Below, in pieces: positions 1 to 5,205 of a stretch of 5,205 nucleotides of DNA. The position numbers and the translations under genes are program-made. The notes under the pieces are model-generated. The model saw only the letters and a program-made list of their open reading frames with translations, had not been told where the DNA came from and ran no database searches. Each line of letters opens with the position of its first letter. Within the stretch, counting starts at the first letter, position 1. Source of the DNA: Candidatus Sulfotelmatobacter sp. (GTDB lineage: Bacteria > Acidobacteriota > Terriglobia > Terriglobales > SbA1). The stretch is from contig JASLEQ010000477.1 of NCBI GenBank assembly GCA_030151135.1, positions 1 through 5,205 on the forward strand, written 5' to 3'.

Positions 1-1878
1 CGAATATCCAATGATCACTCCCAACATGTTGTTGAAGTCGTGCGAGACGCCGCCTGCGAGCCGGCCGATGGCTTCCATTTTTTGCGCTTGCCGGAACTGC
101 TGTTCGAGAAGCCGAGCTTCGGTCACATCCTGGGTGACGGCGAGCACGCAAGGCTGGTCCTGCAGTTCGACGCGTTCGGCCGCGATTTCAACCAGCCGTA
201 CCTTACCCTGCCGATTGCGGAATCGGACCTCCAGAGGTCGCGTCGGATCGAAGTGTCCCAGCTGCTCGATCATCAATTCGCGCTCTTGCGGATCGTTCCA
301 GATGTTTAACTCGTAAGCAGTTCTACCGGTGATCTCTTCATGGGTGTATCCGATCATGCGGAGAAATGCCGGGTTGGCATCGAGATAGCGACCATCCGAT
401 TCAGTGCTCAGCGTGATACCGACGGGACTGGAACGGAAGACCGTGGAAAATCTTTCTTCAGACTGCCGCATACGCCTTTCAGTTTTCAGACGGTCGGTAA
501 CGTCGTGAGCGAGGACCAGGATGGAACCGGGTGTCGGAAAATCCAAATTGCAGGCAGTGACTTCAACGTCAATGATCGAACCATCTTTTTTACGGTGCCG
601 CCATAAGTCCGGTTGTTGCAATCCACGCAGTGGATGCGACATCAGCTGCAGGAACCGCGGAACTTCTTCCGGAGGACGGATGTCTCCAAGCGTCAGGCGG
701 AGAAACTCATCCCTTGCGTAGCCGTAATGCCGGACGGCCGCCTCATTCACCGCCTGGAAGCGGAGAGTCTGTTGGTCGAAGATCCACATTGGCATGGGAT
801 TTTTCTCGAACAACAGGCGGTAATGAGCCTCAGATTGGCGAAGCGCTTCTTCGGCGCGCTTGGCTGGGGTAATGTCGCGCGCAATCGCCGACACGCCGCA
901 GAGATGTCCTTCGGAGTCGTAGACAGCCGAGGCCGTCACCGACACGTCCAGCACGGTGCCATCCCGTGTGATCCGCTGGGTTTCGTAATTTTCCACAGTA
1001 CGGCCGCTTTGGATGATGCGGACGATCTCTTCTACCTCGCCGCGCCGGTCCTGCGGAGTAATGATGGTGACCGGCTGGCCAATGGCCTGCTCTGCGTTAT
1101 ATCCGTAAAGCTTTTCCGCTCCTCGATTCCACGCGGTAATCCGCCCATTCAAATCCTTGCCGATAATGGCATCCTCGGAATTTTCAACAATGGCGGCAAG
1201 CGTAGAGAGGGACGCCTGTAATTTCTTGCGCTCATCGAGCTGCTGGCGCAAAGCTGCATTCGCGTCAGTAAGTTCCACGGTGCGGGCCGCGATTTGAGTT
1301 TCAAGGCGTTTGTGGCTCTCCCGCAACGCGCTTTGCGCATCATTCAGCTGTACCAACGCCGATTCGAGCTCGAGCCGTCGCTGTTCAGAAGTCCTGGCCG
1401 CTCGGATCGTTTCCAATATGCGGGGAATGACGAAAGGCAGTGCGATGGCAGTGGATATCGACGCAATGGCGGTGAATAATTTCAAGGCGGCGGCGAATAC
1501 ATAAATCGGAATCCATATGGTCAGGGTCTCGACGAAATGTGTTCCGCCGCAGGCAACGATGAAGATACCGAAAGCCAGGAACATCCATTGGAACGGGATG
1601 TCTTTACGCCCTCGAATGACAAGATAGAGCAGTGAAATCGAAATCGCAGTGTAAGAAATCCCGATGATGCTATCCGCTACAACATTGGTCCAGATGAGGC
1701 TGGGCTTTTGCAGATAACAAAAAGCATGGGGCATGTACCGTTCGGAGAAGACGGTGGAGCGAAATTCGGTTAGTGCGAGCAGAAGCAGGGTGGAAAAGGA
1801 AAGGCTGAAATAGGCTAAGTGGCGTTTTTGATCGGATGACAGGCGAAAAAAATCCATCTCGCCAGTTTCTATGGACAT
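1..1878 (-). CDS. Ethylene-receptor-like membrane hybrid/sensor histidine kinase with three PAS domains (3' end cut by window)
   Basis: An open frame with no stop runs from an ATG at 1878 to the left edge (626 residues seen). Start choice: AAGGAG lies 7 bases upstream. Residues 20-38 form a first hydrophobic helix, followed by [10 protein letters not shown]. Three more helices (about 63-88, 94-118, 123-150) match the ethylene-binding domain of plant ETR1 and cyanobacterial Etr1. Asp69 and Tyr76 keep the 7-residue spacing of ETR1 Asp25/Tyr32. [12 protein letters not shown] gives Cys110 and His114, equivalent to the Cu(I) ligands Cys65/His69. Residues 150-230 look like a coiled coil. PAS domains follow at about 228-340, 349-462 and 473-586, the first two ending in (A)RDIT- and HDVT-type motifs and the third in QDVT. 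The phosphotransfer domain then begins; GGVSHDFNN places the phospho-acceptor at His613. The ATPase domain, and any receiver, would lie outside the window. Family knowledge predicts autophosphorylation and transfer to a response regulator. Ethylene as the ligand is inferred from the conserved residues. The kinase call is very secure; the ligand is likely but unproven. Confidence 0.93.
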   Translation of the reverse strand, partial: MSIETGEMDFFRLSSDQKRHLAYFSLSFSTLLLLALTEFRSTVFSERYMPHAFCYLQKPSLIWTNVVADSIIGISYTAISISLLYLVIRGRKDIPFQWMFLAFGIFIVACGGTHFVETLTIWIPIYVFAAALKLFTAIASISTAIALPFVIPRILETIRAARTSEQRRLELESALVQLNDAQSALRESHKRLETQIAARTVELTDANAALRQQLDERKKLQASLSTLAAIVENSEDAIIGKDLNGRITAWNRGAEKLYGYNAEQAIGQPVTIITPQDRRGEVEEIVRIIQSGRTVENYETQRITRDGTVLDVSVTASAVYDSEGHLCGVSAIARDITPAKRAEEALRQSEAHYRLLFEKNPMPMWIFDQQTLRFQAVNEAAVRHYGYARDEFLRLTLGDIRPPEEVPRFLQLMSHPLRGLQQPDLWRHRKKDGSIIDVEVTACNLDFPTPGSILVLAHDVTDRLKTERRMRQSEERFSTVFRSSPVGITLSTESDGRYLDANPAFLRMIGYTHEEITGRTAYELNIWNDPQERELMIEQLGHFDPTRPLEVRFRNRQGKVRLVEIAAERVELQDQPCVLAVTQDVTEARLLEQQFRQAQKMEAIGRLAGGVSHDFNNMLGVIIGYS

Positions 1879-1885
1879 TACGACG

Positions 1886-1891
1886 CTCCTT
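1886..1891 (-). promoter_or_regulatory. Ribosome binding site of the sensor kinase
   Basis: On the minus strand AAGGAG stands 7 bases before the ATG at 1878. It is a near-consensus Shine-Dalgarno sequence at good spacing. It supports this start over the in-frame ATG seven codons later (Met8). Confidence 0.8.
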
Positions 1892-1996
1892 AAAATGGCC
1901 CCAGTCCTGTCATCGTTCCTGGTTCCATTGAGCGCCGACCAAGTTACAGAACCGGGATTGAACGGCAGAGCAGACCCGAGATGCCCGGAGGCCCAA

Positions 1997-2025
1997 AGTA
2001 TCTTGCTTTTGATACTCTTCGTATC
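1997..2025. repeat. Cluster of three GTATC/GATAC inverted half-sites over the candidate -10 box
   Basis: AGTATC at 1997-2002 and GATACT at 2011-2016 form a perfect 6-base inverted repeat around an 8-base spacer. GATAC at 2011-2015 also pairs with GTATC at 2021-2025 around a 5-base spacer. The middle half-site is shared and overlaps the candidate -10 box of the kinase promoter. This arrangement suits a dimeric repressor site or alternative short hairpins, but the arms are short and no regulator can be named. Confidence 0.4.
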
Positions 2026-2038
2026 GCGCGCTTGTCAA
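2009..2038 (-). promoter_or_regulatory. Candidate sigma70-type promoter for the sensor kinase
   Basis: On the minus strand a perfect TTGACA (2038 to 2033) is followed after 18 bases by TATCAA (2014 to 2009), which matches four of six positions of TATAAT. Transcription would begin near 2002 and leave a leader of about 124 bases before the kinase start. The -35 box is good and the -10 box is middling. If real, it means the kinase need not be read through from the propeller gene upstream. Confidence 0.4.
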
Positions 2039-2057
2039 TAGCCGATGAGAGTAGCAG

Positions 2058-2091
2058 CGGCTGTCCGATTTCCACGTAACTCGGACAGCCG
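2058..2091. repeat. Perfect 11-base inverted repeat (hairpin) between propeller and kinase genes
   Basis: CGGCTGTCCGA at 2058-2068 is perfectly complementary to TCGGACAGCCG at 2081-2091, with a 12-base loop. It lies about 113 bases beyond the propeller gene stop and about 20 bases upstream of the candidate kinase -35 box. Neither strand shows a T-run after the stem, so it is not a standard intrinsic terminator. It could stabilise the propeller mRNA 3' end, act as a U-less terminator, or be a protein-binding site. Confidence 0.6.
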
Positions 2092-2107
2092 ATTCCGCCT
2101 GCATCAG

Positions 2108-2121
2108 GTCATTCGCATGAC
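2108..2121. repeat. Short tight inverted repeat with 4-base loop
   Basis: GTCAT at 2108-2112 and ATGAC at 2117-2121 flank TCGC. Five-base arms can occur by chance. It is listed because it sits between two longer inverted repeats in the same non-coding stretch. Confidence 0.3.
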
Positions 2122-2152
2122 GCAAAACAGATCATTCTGCTCGCGCTTCTGT

Positions 2153-2201
2153 GCCGCATGACTGGATGTTCCTTCCGTCTCGACACTTCTGCGCATGCGG
2201 C
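2153..2201. repeat. 8-base inverted repeat just after the propeller gene stop
   Basis: GCCGCATG at 2153-2160 and CATGCGGC at 2194-2201 are perfect reverse complements separated by 33 bases. The inner edge of the right arm begins only two bases beyond the TAA stop at 2204-2206 (minus strand). In the propeller mRNA this would form a long-looped 3' hairpin. No U-tract follows, so a terminator role is uncertain; an mRNA-end or protein-binding role is equally possible. Confidence 0.4.
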
Positions 2202-2203
2202 TT

Positions 2204-3343
2204 TTACTGGCGGATGGCTGGAAAGACTCCGTATCCATTGGAACCGTTGAAGCTCGTCGAACCACCCGCCGACACAGTGCCGCTGCTTGGATTGAAAAGA
2301 TAGACCTGAAGGACGGAGTAGGAGCTATCGACCGCATAAATCAATCTATCTTCCGGGCTGAAATATAGAAAAGGGGTACTCGGGATCAGTCCGGTTTGTA
2401 CGATTTGCTTATTGGTCGTGTCAATGTGTCCGATGACCGTGTCGGCGGTCTCGGGCAGAAAGACATATTGCTGGTCAACACTAATCCAGAACCGCATCGC
2501 GGTGCCGCAGGCATTGAGCATCGACTGCGTGCAGACGAAGAGCGGCTGCTGCGGATTCTTGATCAACGGATACACATTCAACACGGAAGCGGCGCCATCG
2601 CCGTCGTTGTGTAAGTTGAGGATAAGTTTCTCGGTAAAGTATTGCTCGTCCAGACCGTCAAAGTTGCTGGGCGCGAAAATCGTTCCAACATCAGGACTCA
2701 ACTGCCCTGTTGTCGTATTCACGAGATGCAGGCTGTAGTTGTAATTGTTCTCGTGATCGAAGCTGACGCTCCAATCGTCATACAGCCGGGTTCCAGCCTT
2801 ATTGAAACTAACCAACGTTTCCTCATAAAAATAATCGGGGCCGTATGTGGCCTGGATCTTGGGATCTTGCGTGAGAGCTCCGGTGTTCGGATCGACGTGA
2901 TAGAGGTAGAGGGTCGAGGAATAGCCTTCCTGTCCTGAGGTGGTCTGCAGGACATAAGCAAATTTTCCGCTGGGATGCATCATGAACTGCCATCCGGCCG
3001 CGGGAAGAGTTTGCACCGGAGCGCTCTGCGGAACGCCCGAGCTGTCGGTAGCGTAGACCGAAAGTGACACGTTATAACTCGAATCCAGCCACTGCACATA
3101 GATGAATTGGTCGTTCGGAGACGGGGTGATCTGCTCGACAAGTGACGCACTGCCGATGGTGAGAGGACTACCCACGGGTGTAGGGACTAAAGTCGTCGGG
3201 TTGATGTTGTAGGTTGTTATGGTATTTGCGATGGAAAGGTAAAACAGGTGGACGGAAGGCTGGGCCGCGAACGTGGAGGGAACGAGTCCCAACACAGTGA
3301 GAACCAGGCAGGCCCCTTGCAAAATGGCGCGGATGCTGCGCAT
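2204..3343 (-). CDS. Exported lactonase-type beta-propeller protein
   Basis: A complete 379-residue protein that appears exported. Residues 1-26 form a Sec signal peptide: a basic start (MRSIR), a hydrophobic core (ACLVLTVLGLV) and a cleavage site near STFA-AQ. The mature part is made of repeated propeller-blade units. Loops of the lactonase type recur, such as VDPNTGALT (about 150-158), NTTTGQLS (209-216) and FNPSSGTVS (350-358). They alternate with strand motifs such as TPSPNDQFIYV (73-83), MMHPSGKFAYV (121-131) and YFSPEDRLIYAV (327-338). This resembles the seven-bladed lactonase/YVTN-like superfamily that includes 6-phosphogluconolactonase. The export signal argues against a cytosolic role in the pentose phosphate pathway. 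No catalytic residues can be assigned, so substrate and activity are unknown; it could be a binding or structural propeller. Cys271 and Cys279 could form a disulfide after export. GGAGG lies 8 bases before the ATG. It is divergent from the S9 peptidase gene. Confidence 0.85.
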   Translation of the reverse strand: MRSIRAILQGACLVLTVLGLVPSTFAAQPSVHLFYLSIANTITTYNINPTTLVPTPVGSPLTIGSASLVEQITPSPNDQFIYVQWLDSSYNVSLSVYATDSSGVPQSAPVQTLPAAGWQFMMHPSGKFAYVLQTTSGQEGYSSTLYLYHVDPNTGALTQDPKIQATYGPDYFYEETLVSFNKAGTRLYDDWSVSFDHENNYNYSLHLVNTTTGQLSPDVGTIFAPSNFDGLDEQYFTEKLILNLHNDGDGAASVLNVYPLIKNPQQPLFVCTQSMLNACGTAMRFWISVDQQYVFLPETADTVIGHIDTTNKQIVQTGLIPSTPFLYFSPEDRLIYAVDSSYSVLQVYLFNPSSGTVSAGGSTSFNGSNGYGVFPAIRQ

Positions 3344-3351
3344 GAGGAAAA

Positions 3352-3356
3352 CCTCC
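3352..3356 (-). promoter_or_regulatory. Ribosome binding site of the propeller gene, within a short hairpin
   Basis: On the minus strand GGAGG lies 8 bases before the ATG at 3343 and decides the start. Four of its bases (GAGG, 3355 to 3352) can pair with CCTC (3347 to 3344), which directly precedes the ATG, around a TTTT loop. The ribosome binding site can therefore be partly masked in the mRNA. Confidence 0.7.
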
Positions 3357-3517
3357 AGAACAATTTTGGGAATTGAATGGCGGAGTGAGAATCAGATGAC
3401 AGCCACGGTGGGAAAGGTTGACAGAGCCGAAAAGCAGCTCTGGTCGCGGGATCGGGCCGCGTGGCGAGGATTGCCGCCACTGCAACCTGGCCGGCGGCGC
3501 AGCCTGGCTGGTGGACG

Positions 3518-3526
3518 TGGTACACT
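3518..3526 (+). promoter_or_regulatory. Candidate extended -10 element for the S9 peptidase gene
   Basis: TGGTACACT combines the TGn extension with a -10 hexamer, TACACT, matching four of six consensus positions. Transcription would start near 3533 and give a leader of about 33 bases. No good -35 box is seen at the usual distance, which is tolerable for an extended -10 promoter. Weakly supported. Confidence 0.25.
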
Positions 3527-3565
3527 CCGCGCGTAAATCGTTTTAAATCACAACGGGAACGGAAA

Positions 3566-5205
3566 ATGATGATGCGTCGGATTGTTGTGCCTGCATTGGC
3601 AATGACGTGGATGATCCTGTCGGTATTGGCGAGTGGACAAGAATCGGCGGGGCCGCGGGCCATTACGGTGGACGACGAATTCGCCCTGAAAGCTGTGGAC
3701 GATCCGCAGATCAGTGCCGACGGAGCATGGGTAGCATACACGGTGCAGACCTCGTCGCTGAAGACCGACAAGAGCCACACCCAGGTTTGGATCGTGCCCT
3801 CGGCGGGCGGTGAGCCACTGCCCATGACTGTTGAGGAAGAGACGTCCACACATCCGCGATGGAGCCCGGACGGAAAGTATCTGGCGTTTCTCTCTGGACG
3901 CAACGAGGGCAAAACCCAGGTCTACCTTCTGAACCGCCAAGGCGGCGAGGCGCAGAAAATCACCGATACGGTGCAGGATGTGGAGGACTTTGCCTGGTCT
4001 CCCGACGGCAAGCGCATGGTGCTGGTGCTTCGTGATCCAAAGCCGGAGGAGATCGAAGAGGCTAAGGAAAAGACGAAGGACGCATCGGCAGAGAAAAATG
4101 AAGATTCGAAGAAGAGCAAGACTCCTCGGCCCATGGTGGTCGATCGATATTTATTCAAGGTCGATGAAGTTGGATTTCTAGACCGCAGGCGCACGCACCT
4201 ATACGTGTTTGACATCGCCGCCAAGAAGACGGCGCAGGTGACTTCTGGAGATTTCGACGACCAGGCGCCGGCCTGGTCGCCGGATGGGAAGTGGCTGGCA
4301 TTCTCGAGCAAGAGAACCATGCCTGATCCGGACCGGAACTATGACAGCAACATCTTTGTGGTGTCCGCCGACGATACAAACAAAGGCGAGCATTTAACGC
4401 AGGTGACGACCAATCCCGGAGCGGAGGCGCAGCCGGCGTGGTCGCCGGACGGCAAGTGGATCACGTATGTGACACAGCTCGATCCTAAGCTGCTCGAGTA
4501 CTCGACCAAGCACGTCGCGGTCTCCCCCGCGACCGGCGGCGAGGCGAAAGTTCTGACCAAGGCGTTTGACCGGATGGCGAGCGATCCGCGTTTTTCGCCG
4601 GATGGAAAGTTTATCTATTTCGAAGCGGACGACGACGGCACGCAAAATCTATGCAAGGTTCCGGCGGGTGGCGGAGATGTTACGCGCGTGATTGGCGGAC
4701 GCCGGATGCTGTATTCGTACACCGTGGCCAAAAACGGCACGGTGGCGGCGTCGATCACTACGCCGGATCGCCCGGTAGAAGTGTTCACGTTGAATGCCGA
4801 GGGCGGCGAGCCGAAGCGCATCACGCAGGCGAACGACGCATTGATGGCGCAGCTGAAGCTATCGGCGCCTGAGTACGTGAAATTCAAAAGTAAAGACGGA
4901 ACCGAGGTTCGCGGTTACATTTACAAACCCCTCGACTATGTACCGGGAAAGAAGTATCCAACAATTCTGCGTCCGCATGGCGGGCCAGTGTGGTCGTACT
5001 ATGCGGAGTTTGAGCATCTGCCGCAGCTGTTTGCGGCGAACGGATACTTGGTGCTGTTTCCGAACCCGCGCGGATCGACGGGACGCGGCCAGGATTATGC
5101 GAAAGCCATTTTCGCGGATTGGGGAAACAAGGATTTCCAGGACGACATGGCGATGGTGGATTACGCCGTGGCGCAGGGCCTGGCCGATCCGGAGAAACTG
5201 GGCGT
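3566..5205 (+). CDS. Exported S9 family (prolyl oligopeptidase-type) serine peptidase, 3' end cut by window
   Basis: An open frame of 546 residues runs to the right edge. Residues 1-23 form a signal peptide (MMMRR, then a hydrophobic stretch to VLASG), so the enzyme should be exported. An N-terminal TolB-like beta-propeller carries repeats: ISADGAW (49-55), WSPDGK (99, 144, 237, 292) and FSPDGK (343). A charged Lys/Glu-rich insert spans about 159-189. The alpha/beta-hydrolase domain begins near 433 (YVKFKSKDGTEVRGYIYKP). HGGP at 471-474 is the conserved oxyanion-hole segment, and NPRGSTGRG follows. The window ends before the expected GxSxG nucleophile and before the catalytic Asp and His. The family cleaves short peptides, as acylaminoacyl peptidases and dipeptidyl peptidases do; exact specificity cannot be read. 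Three ATGs stand in tandem at 3566, 3569 and 3572. GGGA at 3555 suits the first and GGAA at 3561 suits the third, so the start is uncertain by two codons. Active-site integrity cannot be checked here. Confidence 0.93.
   Translation, partial: MMMRRIVVPALAMTWMILSVLASGQESAGPRAITVDDEFALKAVDDPQISADGAWVAYTVQTSSLKTDKSHTQVWIVPSAGGEPLPMTVEEETSTHPRWSPDGKYLAFLSGRNEGKTQVYLLNRQGGEAQKITDTVQDVEDFAWSPDGKRMVLVLRDPKPEEIEEAKEKTKDASAEKNEDSKKSKTPRPMVVDRYLFKVDEVGFLDRRRTHLYVFDIAAKKTAQVTSGDFDDQAPAWSPDGKWLAFSSKRTMPDPDRNYDSNIFVVSADDTNKGEHLTQVTTNPGAEAQPAWSPDGKWITYVTQLDPKLLEYSTKHVAVSPATGGEAKVLTKAFDRMASDPRFSPDGKFIYFEADDDGTQNLCKVPAGGGDVTRVIGGRRMLYSYTVAKNGTVAASITTPDRPVEVFTLNAEGGEPKRITQANDALMAQLKLSAPEYVKFKSKDGTEVRGYIYKPLDYVPGKKYPTILRPHGGPVWSYYAEFEHLPQLFAANGYLVLFPNPRGSTGRGQDYAKAIFADWGNKDFQDDMAMVDYAVAQGLADPEKLG

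Larger units (their letters stand above)
1879..2203. other. Non-coding intergenic stretch rich in inverted repeats
   Basis: This 325-base gap separates two minus-strand genes. It holds the kinase ribosome binding site, a candidate promoter and the inverted repeats listed separately. A further imperfect pair, CCTGGTTC at 1918-1925 with GAACCGGG at 1949-1956, falls in the predicted kinase leader. The only reading frame of note (minus strand, 2125 to 1910) starts with TTG, has no clear ribosome binding site, runs through the hairpins and resembles no family I recognise. I therefore treat the stretch as non-coding. Confidence 0.6.
3344..3565. promoter_or_regulatory. Divergent intergenic control region between propeller and peptidase genes
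   Basis: These 222 bases lie between two divergent start codons and must hold both promoters. On the plus strand only a modest candidate is visible near 3518-3526. No convincing -35/-10 pair stands out on the minus strand. A GC-rich 6-base inverted repeat, GTGGCG at 3461-3466 with CGCCAC at 3475-3480 (8-base loop), sits near the middle. It could be a shared operator, but that is speculative. Several frames are open here only because of base composition. Confidence 0.5.

Noticed and set aside
613..1221. Plus-strand open frame of 202 codons
   Set aside because: It lies wholly antisense to the PAS-kinase frame, whose protein motifs are unmistakable. Its translation shows no recognisable domain.
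2058..2091. Standard rho-independent terminator
   Set aside because: The stem is strong, but no T-run follows it on either strand, so it is reported only as an inverted repeat.
1910..2125. Minus-strand frame of 71 codons in the intergenic gap
   Set aside because: It starts with TTG, has no clear ribosome binding site, crosses the 11-base hairpin and has no recognisable motif.
2204..3343. Calling the propeller protein 6-phosphogluconolactonase (pgl)
   Set aside because: The signal peptide places it outside the cytoplasm and no catalytic residues could be recognised, so only the fold-level name is justified.
3418..3423. TTGACA as a -35 box for the peptidase gene
   Set aside because: No acceptable -10 hexamer lies 16-18 bases downstream, and the start codon is over 140 bases away.
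3217..3912. Minus-strand frame of 231 codons across the divergent region
   Set aside because: It overlaps the starts and signal peptides of both flanking genes on other frames. Its composition looks like a shadow of GC-rich coding sequence.
3922..4320. Minus-strand frame of 132 codons
   Set aside because: It is antisense to the S9 peptidase. Repeated 'PSGD' motifs in it are the reverse reading of the WSPDGK codons.

Overview
The window (5,205 bases, moderately GC-rich) holds three protein genes, two of them cut by the window edges. I see no tRNA, rRNA, CRISPR array, insertion sequence or phage-like gene. The gene content suggests a free-living Gram-negative bacterium. A large multi-PAS sensor kinase, an exported lactonase-like beta-propeller and an exported S9 peptidase with WSPDGK repeats would all fit Acidobacteriota well. 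That assignment is an inference from gene style, not from a marker gene.

Layout. (1) 1-1878, minus strand: the N-terminal 626 residues of a membrane sensor histidine kinase. Its transmembrane domain matches the ethylene-binding domain of the ETR1 / cyanobacterial Etr1 family, including the Asp, Tyr and Cys-x3-His positions. It continues with a coiled coil, three PAS domains and the start of a histidine phosphotransfer domain carrying the H-box. The ATPase domain lies beyond the left edge. (2) 1879-2203: a non-coding stretch with a plausible sigma70-type promoter for the kinase and an unusual number of inverted repeats. (3) 2204-3343, minus strand: a complete 379-residue exported protein with the repeats of a lactonase-type beta-propeller. 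(4) 3344-3565: a divergent intergenic region. (5) 3566-5205, plus strand: the first 546 residues of an exported S9 (prolyl oligopeptidase-type) serine peptidase. It is cut just before the expected nucleophile motif.

How they relate. The propeller gene and the peptidase gene are divergent and share a 222-base control region. Both products carry export signals, so both probably act in the periplasm or outside the cell. The kinase is on the same strand as the propeller gene but 325 bases downstream, with its own candidate promoter and a strong ribosome binding site, so co-transcription is not required. The most noteworthy item is the bacterial ethylene-receptor-like kinase. Nothing here amounts to a clearly new multi-gene system.
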